16,619 bases of DNA from JANNRW01 sp031401815 (GCA_031401815.1 JANNRW010000075.1:1-16619); one strand, 5' to 3'. Shown: positions 1-7,811, counted from the stretch's first letter. The notes: a model not told the origin generated them from the letters alone. Made by a program: numbers and translations.

Positions 1-87
1 AACGTCAACTTCCCCCCACCCATTATCCGCACAAGAAGTATGGAGTGCAAGCTCCTGTCATCGGCTGTATCCACAAAGGTTCTCCAG

Positions 88-1131
88 TCAGCCTGTTATA
101 GAACATGGGGTGCGATTTGTCAATGTCAGGGGGGGGCAGGGTGACTGGTAGAGTTCAGCCATTGCACGGGCGGTTTTTGCCAGCTCGGAGCGCAGCTCCA
201 GCGGTTCAAGCAGCTCAACCTGGCTGCCGTAGGAGAGGAGCCAGGAGAGAATCTCCATTTTGCCACCGGCAGTGAAAAAGAGTTCAACAGATCCGTCCGG
301 AAGTATTTCTACAGTCTGATCCGGATGCCACTCCCTGTCTCTGATCGCATGAGCAATAAGAGGTGTAAAACGTACCCGCACTTGCAGCGGCTCTTCCCTG
401 ACAATGCCGAATGCCCCTTGAAGCTGCTCCTCGGGAAGAAACCCTTCAGGGAGCTCAAACCTTGCTGATTCCACCTGTAGAGCGGAGATCCGCTCTACGG
501 CAAAAGTTCGTGCAGCATGGCGGTTATGCGCAAAGCCCAGCAGATAGAGCCCCCCCTTGTAGAAAAGAAGAGTGTACGGATCAATGCTGTATGTCTCGTC
601 TTCTTTTCTGGAGGGGGAACGATAGACAAGGGTTATCCGGTTCTGGAATAAAAGCGCCTGGCGCAGACCGGTCAAGACTTCAGCAGCCCTGGAGTAGTCC
701 CGCCGACCCTGGAGAAGCGGGATGGTAATGCGGGAAATTCGCTCAAGATGTGCAGCATAGCGGGGGGGGAGCACCGAGTTGATTTTGCTGAAGATGGCAG
801 CAAGATCGTCATGAAACGGTGTCCCCTTCAGCATTTCCAGACTGGAACGGAAAAAGTAGAGGGTGAGTAGCTCCTGCAGCGAAAAGCTGACTGGCGGAAC
901 ATCCCTGAATCCGGTGATGAAGCGGTAGAGCTTCCGGTTGCCTGACCATTCCGACACAAGCGGGTAGCCCGCATCTGTAATGGCATTCAGATCCCGGTGA
1001 ATGGTGCGGCGGTTGACCCCGGTCTCTTCTGCCAGCTCCTCAATTGATAAACCGCGACGCGATTCAATCAGTCGAATTGTGTCGTGGAGCCTTGCCGCCT
1101 GGGAGTATTTTTTTGCCGGTTTGCCTCTCAT
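88..1131 (-). CDS. WYL-domain helix-turn-helix transcriptional regulator
   Basis: This is a 347-residue cytoplasmic DNA-binding regulator of the DeoR-like/WYL (YafY-type) class. Residues about 20-65 form a winged helix-turn-helix with the pattern LSIEELAEETGVNRRTIHRD. Residues about 150-225 match a WYL sensor domain (ITLVYRSPSRKEDE, then DPYTLLFYKGGLYLLG and RTFAVERI), and the rest fits the WCX extension, so the length is normal for the family. WYL domains are known to bind nucleic acid or small ligands; the ligand here is unknown. The ATG is fixed by an in-frame TAA two codons upstream. A GAGG lies about 12 bases before the ATG, overlapping the end of the DUF1847 gene 15 bases upstream, so the two genes are probably co-transcribed and coupled. 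Autoregulation or control of that gene is inference only. Confidence 0.9.
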   Translation of the reverse strand: MRGKPAKKYSQAARLHDTIRLIESRRGLSIEELAEETGVNRRTIHRDLNAITDAGYPLVSEWSGNRKLYRFITGFRDVPPVSFSLQELLTLYFFRSSLEMLKGTPFHDDLAAIFSKINSVLPPRYAAHLERISRITIPLLQGRRDYSRAAEVLTGLRQALLFQNRITLVYRSPSRKEDETYSIDPYTLLFYKGGLYLLGFAHNRHAARTFAVERISALQVESARFELPEGFLPEEQLQGAFGIVREEPLQVRVRFTPLIAHAIRDREWHPDQTVEILPDGSVELFFTAGGKMEILSWLLSYGSQVELLEPLELRSELAKTARAMAELYQSPCPPLTLTNRTPCSITG

Positions 1132-1146
1132 CCCTTATCGTAAACC

Positions 1147-1869
1147 TCAAAACTCCATCTTCTGTTTCTGTAGCCGCTTGAAGTAGAAATTCTGCCCGTA
1201 CAGAACAGCAACCGGATTGTGACCTGTCACCCGATCCTTGCAGATGAGAGTTGTCACCGGCGCTTTCGAGTGTTTGTTGAAAAGCATGTCATGGCCGACG
1301 CAGAGTCCGACAATGATGTTCATGTCGGTTCCGGCAAGGTTGCAGAGCTCTGCCTGGGCAACCGGATTACAGGCCGGCTCAAAGGTGCCGGGACGTACCT
1401 TGTCCTCTTCGGCTATCCCGAGACTCTTTTTGTCGATACTCCCTGCCTTGCAGCATACAGTCTGCGGCTCCAGCCCCTGCGCAGTCAGAATTGCGGCAAG
1501 CTGCTCGGTTTCCGCCAGAAGTCCGATACAGGTGGCAATACCGATTTTTTGCCACCCCATAAGCCTGGCCAGGGCAATAGTGTCCTCGACTCTTGTCCAC
1601 CTGGCAGTTACTGCCAAACTCCCTGGGGTCTTCTGGTAACAGAGTCCCTCAACTTTTGCAGCAACCCTTGCAAGACGGGCATCTTCGCTATCCCCCCTGT
1701 ACTCGGCAACTGAAGCATCGATTACCCCGGCAGCGCTGTTAATGGGGCAGTAGCCGGGTCGTGGCGGTGCTGTGGCCGGATCGCCGCTCCAGCAGTTGGT
1801 AGTCCCGTTTTTCTGCCAGACCGGGTTGCAGCTGCTGCACGACAGTTTTAGTTCCTTGCTCTCTTTCAT
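1147..1869 (-). CDS. DUF1847 cysteine-rich putative metal-binding protein
   Basis: This is a 240-residue soluble protein matching DUF1847, a family of unknown biochemical function thought to bind metal. Cysteines are abundant and in family-like positions: SCSSCNP near residue 11, YCPIN near 41, GLCYQ near 76, ATCIGLL near 113, a CC pair near 138, EPACNP near 165 and GLCVGHDML near 189. There is no signal peptide or membrane segment. The start is supported by GAGGTG six to seven bases upstream of the ATG. It sits 65 bases downstream of the Kup stop codon and 15 bases before the WYL regulator, all on the same strand, so an operon is likely. The role is unassigned; redox or metal handling is a guess from the cysteines. 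Confidence 0.88.
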   Translation of the reverse strand: MKESKELKLSCSSCNPVWQKNGTTNCWSGDPATAPPRPGYCPINSAAGVIDASVAEYRGDSEDARLARVAAKVEGLCYQKTPGSLAVTARWTRVEDTIALARLMGWQKIGIATCIGLLAETEQLAAILTAQGLEPQTVCCKAGSIDKKSLGIAEEDKVRPGTFEPACNPVAQAELCNLAGTDMNIIVGLCVGHDMLFNKHSKAPVTTLICKDRVTGHNPVAVLYGQNFYFKRLQKQKMEF

Positions 1870-1934
1870 GTTCGCACCTCTCTCTTTTTCCTGACGCTAC
1901 CAATTATGTTTCAGCAATATAATCTGAAGTGTCG

Positions 1935-3755
1935 CTACATCTCCACCCTTGTCACAACCCCCTGCAACTTGGCAGCTGGCAGACGGTTGAACTGGACAAA
2001 GTTCGGGGTGAGTTTTTTGATGAGAGAGAAGATTTTCCAGATCGGGTTTTTCGTCTCGATATCCTCAATTCCGTAGAAGATGACTTTTTCGCTGATTCCG
2101 TGCGCTTTCAGTGTCTTTTCTATATCCAGCAGCTCCATATAGCCAGCGTTGATTTCAAAGAATTCAAGTCCCGAGCCAACATCCTTTTTGTGATGGCAGA
2201 CAATATCAAAAGGATCGTCAGTCCGGACAATGGAGATGAAGATATTCCGTTCGTAGATGATATTGGAGCGGATTACACAGTGCACTATGTAGGGGGGGAT
2301 AACATCAAGCCCTTTCAGGAAATAGAGCGCAACGCCGGGAATGTTCCTTTTCTTGGCATAGATCTGCTCGTAGGAGAGGAGGAAAATATCCAGCTCCAGT
2401 GGCCTCAGAGCAAGGTAAAGAGCCCGCTGCCCCTTGGTCCAGATCATGATGGTAACAAAGGGGATCGAAGCCAGAATGAGTGACCAGTAGGCGCCATGGG
2501 GGAATTTGGAAAACGTCGAGGTAAAGTAGATGATATCTATCAGGGCAATCGCAACCACGATCGGCACCTTCCACTTCTTGGTAGTTTTTGAGAAGACCAA
2601 GATCATCATGATTGCGGTTATTGTCATGGAGCCGGTGACTGCCATGCCGTAGGCTGCAGCCAGATTTCCGGACTTCTGGAAAAAGAACATGACAAAGATG
2701 ACCGCCACCATCAGAGTCCAGTTGACTGCGCCGATGTAAATCTGCGACTGGATCTGGCTTGAGGTGTAATTCACCTTGAAAAGCGGCATCAGACGGGTCG
2801 TTATCCCCTGGTAGACAATGGAGAAGACGCCGCTGATGATGGCCTGGGAAGCTATGATGGTCGCCATGATGGTCAGAAGAAGAAACGGGATATAAAGAAA
2901 CGGAGACTGGCTCTGGAACATGGCGAAAAGTATGTTTTTCGCTTCAGGATTGCGGAGAATGAAGGCACCCTGTCCGAGGTAATTCAGGTAAAGGGCGACA
3001 AAGACAAAGTACCAGGCCCGGATGATCGGCTTCTTCCCCAGATGTCCCATGTCTGCATAGAGCGCCTCTCCACCTGTGGAACAGAGAATTACTTCGGAGA
3101 GGACGATATAACCGGCAAAACCGTTCTGTCGAAAAAACTCGACTGCGTGCCAGGGGTTGACTGCCGAGACTATTCCCGGTGTGTCTGCAATGGAGATCAA
3201 CCCTGAAACCAGCAGTGTGCCGAAATATATAACCATGATCGGCCCGAAAACAACCGCGACCTTGTCAGTACCCTTGTTCTGGATGAAGAAGAGGGTGAAT
3301 GCGATAATGGCGGCGATGACGACCAGGACTGACTGCTTGGTGGCGGCCAGTGAAGGGATCAGGAGAAGACCTTCCACTGCCGAGAGGATCGAAATGGCAG
3401 GGGTTATGACCCCGTCTCCCAGGAGAAGTGAAACTCCCAGAAAGGAGAGAAAGCCTGCAAAGGCAAGTACCCTCCCTTTTTTAAAGAGCTTGATGATAAT
3501 CTCTCTGAGGACTATCTCCCCACCTTGCCCCTTTTTCCCCAGGCTCATTGCCAGCCAGGCGTACTCGGCAGTTACCAGGATGGTCATAGTCCAGAAGACC
3601 AGAGAGAGTATGCCGTAGACATTGGCCACGGTTGGCTTTGTCACGGCGAAAACCACGGTCATGGTATAGATCGGGCTGGTGCCGATATCGCCGAACACCA
3701 GGCCAAGAGCCTTGACAATACCACCAAAGAAGGAGTCTTCGTGTTTATGGATCAT
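1935..3755 (-). CDS. kup: Kup-family low-affinity potassium transporter
   Basis: This 606-residue inner-membrane protein belongs to the KUP/HAK/KT K+ uptake family (proton symport in characterised members). Family signatures are clear: FGDIGTSPIY at residues 21-30, GDGVITPA at 113-120, GGEALYADMGH at 228-238 and NYLGQGAF at 258-265. About twelve hydrophobic helices fill residues 15-440, followed by a soluble C-terminal domain of about 150 residues, as in E. coli Kup. The chosen ATG (MIHKHEDS) has only a modest AGGG upstream, but the conserved N-terminus begins within 20 residues of it. DUF1847 and WYL genes follow on the same strand. The other potassium transporter in the window, the Kef-type antiporter, lies just beyond DUF3124, which suggests a potassium-homeostasis neighbourhood. 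Confidence 0.96.
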   Translation of the reverse strand: MIHKHEDSFFGGIVKALGLVFGDIGTSPIYTMTVVFAVTKPTVANVYGILSLVFWTMTILVTAEYAWLAMSLGKKGQGGEIVLREIIIKLFKKGRVLAFAGFLSFLGVSLLLGDGVITPAISILSAVEGLLLIPSLAATKQSVLVVIAAIIAFTLFFIQNKGTDKVAVVFGPIMVIYFGTLLVSGLISIADTPGIVSAVNPWHAVEFFRQNGFAGYIVLSEVILCSTGGEALYADMGHLGKKPIIRAWYFVFVALYLNYLGQGAFILRNPEAKNILFAMFQSQSPFLYIPFLLLTIMATIIASQAIISGVFSIVYQGITTRLMPLFKVNYTSSQIQSQIYIGAVNWTLMVAVIFVMFFFQKSGNLAAAYGMAVTGSMTITAIMMILVFSKTTKKWKVPIVVAIALIDIIYFTSTFSKFPHGAYWSLILASIPFVTIMIWTKGQRALYLALRPLELDIFLLSYEQIYAKKRNIPGVALYFLKGLDVIPPYIVHCVIRSNIIYERNIFISIVRTDDPFDIVCHHKKDVGSGLEFFEINAGYMELLDIEKTLKAHGISEKVIFYGIEDIETKNPIWKIFSLIKKLTPNFVQFNRLPAAKLQGVVTRVEM

Positions 3756-3794
3756 GGAGCCCTGTCAACAAGGAAAAACTGGATAGCATGGAAA

Positions 3795-3809
3795 TGCAGT
3801 TGTACTGCA
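3795..3809. promoter_or_regulatory. 15-bp palindrome upstream of kup
   Basis: TGCAGT-TGT-ACTGCA is a perfect inverted repeat with a three-base centre, 40 bases before the kup start and 35 bases past the DUF3124 stop. There is no T-run on either side, so an operator is more likely than an intrinsic terminator. The assignment is inference from symmetry and position only. Confidence 0.3.
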
Positions 3810-3843
3810 AACCAGAGTTGTTGTCCATGATATCCTTTAACAA

Positions 3844-4326
3844 TCACTCCCGGATCTCCTGGCCGGGGCTGATAAATGAGAACCCCTGCCCCCCCGTGGC
3901 ACCGATCATCACACATTCAATGATGGGTGCGTTAATGAGCTTTTCCGTACTCCAGCGCACGATAAAGTTGGCTCCGAAGCCGCCACTGGTGTCTTTTTCT
4001 TCTATATAGACATGATGACTGCCCAATGGGCCAATAGCCAGTGGGGTATTCTGATAGCGCCTGATCAGTCGTCCGTCATTGTCAAAATAATCAATTGCAG
4101 TTACCTTGAAACCGGCGACGGGATCAACATTTCTGATACTGAGCATGGTTGCCAGCTGATAAGGATTTTTTTTCGGCCCGCTATAGACGTTGGAATACAC
4201 CGGGACATATACCGTCTGCCCCTTTGAAATCCGGATCTCGCCGGTAGTTGACCACGCCTGCACAGTAAACAGTCCTGTAAGGCAAGAGCTTAAAATCATA
4301 AGACACAAATTCTTGCGAAGGTTCAT
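3844..4326 (-). CDS. Secreted DUF3124 protein
   Basis: This 160-residue exported protein matches DUF3124, a family of unknown function. The start is placed at the ATG encoding MNLRKNLCL because AAAGGAG lies seven bases upstream; a longer reading from position 4371 would add 15 residues before a poor signal sequence. The N-terminus is a signal peptide: MNLRKN, then a hydrophobic stretch, ending either at VQA|W for signal peptidase I or at LSSC, which resembles a lipobox. The mature part carries IRISKGQTVYVPVYSNVYSG, typical of the family, and a C-terminal block with GANFIVRWS and ECVMIGATGGQGFSFIS. It lies between two potassium transporter genes and is divergent from the antiporter. A periplasmic accessory role in ion homeostasis is conceivable but not shown. 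Confidence 0.85.
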   Translation of the reverse strand: MNLRKNLCLMILSSCLTGLFTVQAWSTTGEIRISKGQTVYVPVYSNVYSGPKKNPYQLATMLSIRNVDPVAGFKVTAIDYFDNDGRLIRRYQNTPLAIGPLGSHHVYIEEKDTSGGFGANFIVRWSTEKLINAPIIECVMIGATGGQGFSFISPGQEIRE

Positions 4327-4356
4327 TAAAGGCTCCTTTCTCTTGACCCGAATAAC

Positions 4357-4381
4357 TTGCAATCCTTGCATATCATATAAT
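4357..4381 (+). promoter_or_regulatory. Divergent promoter region with 13-bp palindrome
   Basis: The 92 bases between the divergent DUF3124 and antiporter starts contain TATAAT (4376-4381), a good -10 candidate for the antiporter. It overlaps the right side of a symmetric site, TGCAA-TCC-TTGCA (4358-4370). The -35 match at the proper distance is weak, so activation or repression at the palindrome is plausible. Which gene it controls cannot be told from sequence. Confidence 0.4.
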
Positions 4382-4418
4382 ACTGTACCATGACAATACT
4401 CCAGTGAGGAGAGAAGAC

Positions 4419-6392
4419 ATGGAACATGACTTCCTTAAAGATATAGCGATTCTTTTCGGGCTGGCGCTGATAACAGTACTCCTGTTCCGGAAACTCTATT
4501 TCCCGTCAATCATTGGCTTTCTGATTACCGGTATTCTGGCAGGGCCTCATGCCTTTGCCGTCATCAAGAATACTCATGAAGTGGAGAGGATGGCCGAGTT
4601 CGGCGTGGTTCTGCTCCTTTTTACTATCGGGATGGAACTTTCCCTCAAGGAGTTGATGCGGATAAAGCATCTCCTCTTGTGGGGGGGTGGTTTGCAGGTT
4701 GGGATAACCATTCTGGCGGTGACGGTTGCGGGTATTGGTGCCGGATTCCCGGTTCAGCGGGCTGTTTTTTTCGGCTGTCTGGCAGCTCTTTCAAGCACGG
4801 CAATCGTAATCAAGCTATTTATCGACAGCGGTCAGGCAGATTCGCCACATGGTCGCCTGGCAATGGGCATCCTCATCTTTCAGGATCTCTGCATTGTGCC
4901 GATGGTTCTGGTTACCCCTCTACTGGGTGGTGGTGGCGAAAATCTCCAGGGGATGTTGCTGGTCTTTGCCAAGGCTGCCGCCGTGGTGGTCTCAGCGCAT
5001 TATGGCGCCCGCTTCCTGATCCCCTGGATTTTCACGCAGATAGTCAAAACCCGGAGCCGCGACCTCTTTATCCTTTCAATAATTTTCATCGGTCTGGGCA
5101 CTGCATGGCTGACTTCTCTGGTCGGGCTTTCCCTTGCCCTTGGAGCATTTATCGCCGGTCTGGCTATCTCCGAATCAGAGTACAGTCATCAGGCATTGAG
5201 CGATATCATCCCTTTTCGGGAAGCATTTTTGAGCCTGTTCTTCATTTCAGTCGGAATGCTGCTTGATCCGCTAATTTTGCTCAAATACCCCCTCCTCATC
5301 ACTTCGCTGGTCATTTCCATTCTTGTCATCAAGTCTCTGGTAACTACAGGAGCAGCGCTTGCACTGGGAGTCCCGCTCCGGATTGCAATTATCACCGCCC
5401 TCTCGCTTGCCCAGATAGGGGAATTTTCCTTTGTTCTTTCCCAGGCAGGTGTCAAAGCAGGAATTCTTACCCCGGAACTATATCAGATATTTCTGGCAGC
5501 CTCCGTTGCCACCATGGGACTTACTCCGGCCTGTCTCAAGTTCGCCACACCGATAGCGGATTATATTGTCGGCGTCCTCCCCCACAACTGGTCTCGAGGA
5601 AGGGGGGTGCTCGCCAAGCATGAAAAGCCGCTTGTCATGGCTGATCACATGATCATCGTCGGCTATGGTGTGAATGGCAGGAATCTGGCACGGGTGCTGG
5701 GCAAGTTGAAAATAGCGTATGTCGTCATCGAGACCAATCCCTTTACGGTGCGAAAGGAATCGAAGAAAGGGTGCCATATTCTGTTCGGTGATGCTTCAAC
5801 ACGGGAAGTTCTACAGCATGCCCGTATTGAACAGGCACGGGGGGTTGTAGTAGCCATCTCCGATGCCGCAGCCAGCAGAAGGGTCGCAGCCCTTGCCAGA
5901 CAGCTTAACCCTGCTCTTCACATCATTGTCAGAACGCGTTATCTGCTGGAAGTAGAGCCGCTGTACAAATTGGGGGTCAATGAGGTCGTGCCCGAGGAGT
6001 TTGAAACTTCAGTGGAGATCCTTTCGCGAGTTCTGCGCAATTATCTCGTGCCCCAGGATGATATCGAGCATTGCATAGCCGAGGTTCGGAGCGACGGTTA
6101 TGAAATGCTCCGAACCATGAGTCGGCGGCACAGCCATGCTGTCGGGATCAGCGGCTATCTTTCTGGTGCTGAGCTTGCAACCTTCAGGGTACAGAAAGGA
6201 TCTGCGCTGGAGGGGAAGAGCCTGAGCGAAGGGATCATCAGAAGCCGTTCCGGAGCATCTGTCATGGTCATCAAGCGGGGGGATGAGATTGTTCCCAATC
6301 CTGATCCGGTCTGGGAACTGCAAAAAGGAGATATCGTGCTGCTGCTGGGATCGTCGGAGCAGCTGGCTGCTGCCGGGAAACTGTTTATATAA
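4419..6392 (+). CDS. CPA2/Kef-type monovalent cation:proton antiporter with RCK domains
   Basis: This 657-residue inner-membrane antiporter belongs to the CPA2 (KefB/KefC-like) family. Residues 1-385 carry the Na/H-exchanger fold, about 12-13 helices, with LLLFTIGMELS, the IFQDLCIVP helix containing the conserved aspartate near residue 156, and SLAQIGEFSF. Residues about 408-525 form an RCK_N (TrkA_N) domain with the nucleotide-binding GYGVNG at 415-420 and FGDAS about 40 residues on. Residues about 580-657 form RCK_C. A GTG 15 bases upstream is in frame, but the ATG (MEHDFLKD) is preferred because GAGGAGAG lies five to six bases before it. It would export K+ or Na+ in exchange for protons, gated by nucleotide or redox state as in characterised Kef proteins; the ion is not certain. 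The next gene converges on it from 52 bases downstream. Confidence 0.93.
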   Translation: MEHDFLKDIAILFGLALITVLLFRKLYFPSIIGFLITGILAGPHAFAVIKNTHEVERMAEFGVVLLLFTIGMELSLKELMRIKHLLLWGGGLQVGITILAVTVAGIGAGFPVQRAVFFGCLAALSSTAIVIKLFIDSGQADSPHGRLAMGILIFQDLCIVPMVLVTPLLGGGGENLQGMLLVFAKAAAVVVSAHYGARFLIPWIFTQIVKTRSRDLFILSIIFIGLGTAWLTSLVGLSLALGAFIAGLAISESEYSHQALSDIIPFREAFLSLFFISVGMLLDPLILLKYPLLITSLVISILVIKSLVTTGAALALGVPLRIAIITALSLAQIGEFSFVLSQAGVKAGILTPELYQIFLAASVATMGLTPACLKFATPIADYIVGVLPHNWSRGRGVLAKHEKPLVMADHMIIVGYGVNGRNLARVLGKLKIAYVVIETNPFTVRKESKKGCHILFGDASTREVLQHARIEQARGVVVAISDAAASRRVAALARQLNPALHIIVRTRYLLEVEPLYKLGVNEVVPEEFETSVEILSRVLRNYLVPQDDIEHCIAEVRSDGYEMLRTMSRRHSHAVGISGYLSGAELATFRVQKGSALEGKSLSEGIIRSRSGASVMVIKRGDEIVPNPDPVWELQKGDIVLLLGSSEQLAAAGKLFI

Positions 6393-6444
6393 CTCCATTA
6401 ACCTCTTCGGCCTGCTTGTCGGGATTCCTTTCTTTCAAAACCGG

Positions 6445-6672
6445 TCAATAATGATTGGTGCTATCCCCCACAACTGCATTTGACCACTCAAGCGCTTCCT
6501 GTTCACGAACGCTATCCGCAGCCATCTCGCAGTAGGCAGCATCCAGATCATTTGCTTTCAGCCTGGGTTTGATGAGGTTCTCAATAAACTTGCTGATATT
6601 GCCGCGCCCAACAACCCGGCAAAGTTCGTCGTACACCAGTTCATTCAAAGATATTGTCAGTTTCTTTTGCAT
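6445..6672 (-). CDS. Ribbon-helix-helix type II antitoxin, apparently orphan
   Basis: This 75-residue protein is predicted as a CopG/MetJ-fold antitoxin. The N-terminal 40 residues show a beta strand and two helices (KKLTISLNELVYDELCRVVG, then ISKFIENLIKPRL), followed by an acidic tail ending REQEALEWSNAVVGDS, the kind of toxin-neutralising tail seen beside PemK/MazF toxins. The start is at the ATG with GGAGGTAG seven to eight bases upstream; an earlier in-frame ATG would add ten residues. A toxin normally follows directly, but only 52 bases remain before the end of the convergent antiporter gene and no toxin reading frame is present. It may be a relic, or act in trans on a toxin elsewhere. 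A symmetric upstream region suggests autorepression. Confidence 0.78.
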   Translation of the reverse strand: MQKKLTISLNELVYDELCRVVGRGNISKFIENLIKPRLKANDLDAAYCEMAADSVREQEALEWSNAVVGDSTNHY

Positions 6673-6689
6673 GGTGCTACCTCCATTCG

Positions 6690-6721
6690 TACTACCTACC
6701 ACTTACGTAATACATACTACC
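6690..6721 (-). promoter_or_regulatory. Candidate antitoxin operator
   Basis: Immediately upstream of the antitoxin ribosome-binding site, TACTACC occurs twice in direct orientation 25 bases apart (6690 and 6715), flanking the 8-bp palindrome TTACGTAA (6703-6710). Ribbon-helix-helix antitoxins usually bind repeated short sites at their own promoter. The link is inferred from position. Confidence 0.35.
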
Positions 6722-6851
6722 ATTCAGTTTGCTACGATTCCAGCGTTTTGATTACCAGCCAGGAAAAGCCAATGGGAAATAATAAAGCTGACTTCAAAGG
6801 GTAAAATGGTCGGATAGCTTAAGCTTTCATGGATATCCACTCAACAGCCCG

Positions 6852-7358
6852 CTAGAGAGACTCAACAATTCGCCCGTCTCGCTTCCATTGTGCGGACTGT
6901 ATCAGCAGGCTCCCCCCTTCTGATGCATGGGCAATGACAATTCGGGCTGCATGTTCTGCAACCCAGTCGTTGCGGCGCGTGGCAAGCTCGGCTGTCAAGC
7001 GCCGTGTGGTATCTGCCATGCTGACAACCGCCGCAGTTCCGTTCTTCGCGGCCTGTAACCAGGAAGGTGGCAAGTGAGCCTGATCAATTCTCCTGGCAAT
7101 AACCATCACGCAGGGTGCACCAGCCGTGAGCAGCACCTCCAGAACCGACTGTTCTAGCGACGAATGAAAGCCGCTGATGACCGGGCTTTTGCTGCGCGCC
7201 TGTTCGATTGCCCAACCCATGGCCGCACGGATTGCCACGCCGGAACATTGGCGGGAAGCAAAGAAAGCGGTCAGTGGTTGGGTGAGTAACGTTGCGTTAC
7301 CGATACCTCGCTCACCTGTCTCTAGAGACCAAAAAGATAATAAACTTTCTTCTATCAT
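6852..7358 (-). CDS. Small SLOG/DprA-like nucleotide-binding protein
   Basis: This 168-residue soluble protein resembles the short DprA-like (SLOG superfamily) proteins often annotated as DNA-processing proteins. Supporting segments are GIGNATLLTQPLTAFFASRQ, the central VISGFHSSLEQSVLEVLL, then CVMVIARRI and a C-terminal IVIAHASEGGSLL. True DprA is twice as long with an extra Rossmann core and DML domain, so this is not the natural-transformation protein. The role is unknown; SLOG proteins generally bind nucleotides or nucleotide-derived ligands. The ATG has no recognisable Shine-Dalgarno sequence. It also lies in the loop of a 15-bp inverted repeat whose inner arm is the start of the coding region, so either the start is structurally controlled or the 5' end has been rearranged. 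Confidence 0.7.
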   Translation of the reverse strand: MIEESLLSFWSLETGERGIGNATLLTQPLTAFFASRQCSGVAIRAAMGWAIEQARSKSPVISGFHSSLEQSVLEVLLTAGAPCVMVIARRIDQAHLPPSWLQAAKNGTAAVVSMADTTRRLTAELATRRNDWVAEHAARIVIAHASEGGSLLIQSAQWKRDGRIVESL

Positions 7359-7402
7359 ATTGATTATTTGGCGTTATTGTTAATTTTAAAGTTTATTATC
7401 TT
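7334..7402. repeat. 15-bp perfect inverted repeat around the SLOG gene start
   Basis: AAGATAATAAACTTT (7334-7348) and AAAGTTTATTATCTT (7388-7402) are exact reverse complements separated by 39 bases. The left arm encodes part of the first ten residues of the SLOG-like protein; the right arm lies in its leader. A transcript would place the ATG in the loop of a strong AT-rich hairpin. Confidence 0.75.
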
Positions 7403-7416
7403 GCGTGATAAATAAC

Positions 7417-7437
7417 AAACTCCCTTCAAAGGAGTTT
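7417..7437. repeat. Small hairpin AAACTCC / GGAGTTT
   Basis: A perfect 7-bp stem with a seven-base loop lies upstream of the SLOG-like gene. On the minus strand it is followed by a weakly T-rich stretch (GTTTGTTATTT), so it could be a poor terminator for transcription coming from the winged-helix remnant. There is no proper T-tract. Confidence 0.3.
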
Positions 7438-7539
7438 TGTCAGTACATAGCCTCAACAGCTAACCTCCAGATTGTCAAGAAATTCTGGGGCTTACTCACC
7501 TTAGCAAACCGATTTTTTGAACCGTTTGCATCACAGTGG

Positions 7540-7589
7540 AAACCATGAAGCAAAGAATGATGCAAACATCTTTCTTTGCTTCATGGTTT
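7540..7589. repeat. 50-base near-perfect hairpin
   Basis: Positions 7540-7562 pair with 7567-7589 as a 23-bp stem with a single T-T mismatch and a four-base loop (CAAA). The outer arm AAACCATGAAGCAAAGAA is matched exactly. The minus-strand stop codon of the winged-helix remnant lies inside the right arm. GCAAAC/GTTTGC units occur in alternating orientation at 7504, 7524, 7562 and 7586, so alternative pairings exist (for example 7524-7533 with 7558-7567). No T-run follows on either strand, which argues against a simple intrinsic terminator. Confidence 0.8.
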
Positions 7590-7784
7590 GCTTAATGATT
7601 GCTTCAAGTGCCAAAGAGAGCTCTGACCATGCCCTTGTTGGCAAATAAGTTCTTCCGCCTCTAACTCCTTTAGAATACGATAGACCTGTTGCCTACCAAG
7701 ATCAGTAAACTTTCTGATATCTTCGTTTCCGAGTGGACGCCCCTTGAGCAGGCTCAGGACGATCGGGAAGTCGGCCTTATACGG
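7581..7784 (-). pseudogene. Truncated winged-helix tail of an AlbA_2-type or similar gene
   Basis: This 67-codon open stretch ends in TGA and reads as a complete winged helix: FPIVLSLLKGRPLGNEDIRK, then RQQVYRILKELEAEELI and QGHGQSSLWHLKQ. An in-frame TAG lies directly before its first codon and there is no usable start codon in the N-terminal part, so it cannot be a normal gene. Similar winged helices close the AlbA_2/GHKL proteins nearby (compare GLVVPRGHGRGAYWFF at the end of the gene at 8074), which makes the 3' remnant of a fourth such gene the best guess. Many unrelated regulators share this fold, so the origin is not certain. Confidence 0.6.
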
Positions 7785-7811
7785 CTAAGTTTAAATCGTT
7801 ACTTGACAATC

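Noticed and set aside
2305..2574. Open frame of 89 codons on the minus strand inside kup
   Set aside because: It lies wholly inside the well-conserved Kup coding sequence in another frame and has no ribosome site or recognisable sequence.
4679..5266. Long open frame (195 codons, plus strand) within the antiporter gene
   Set aside because: It is a shadow in another frame of the transmembrane region of the antiporter and resembles no protein.
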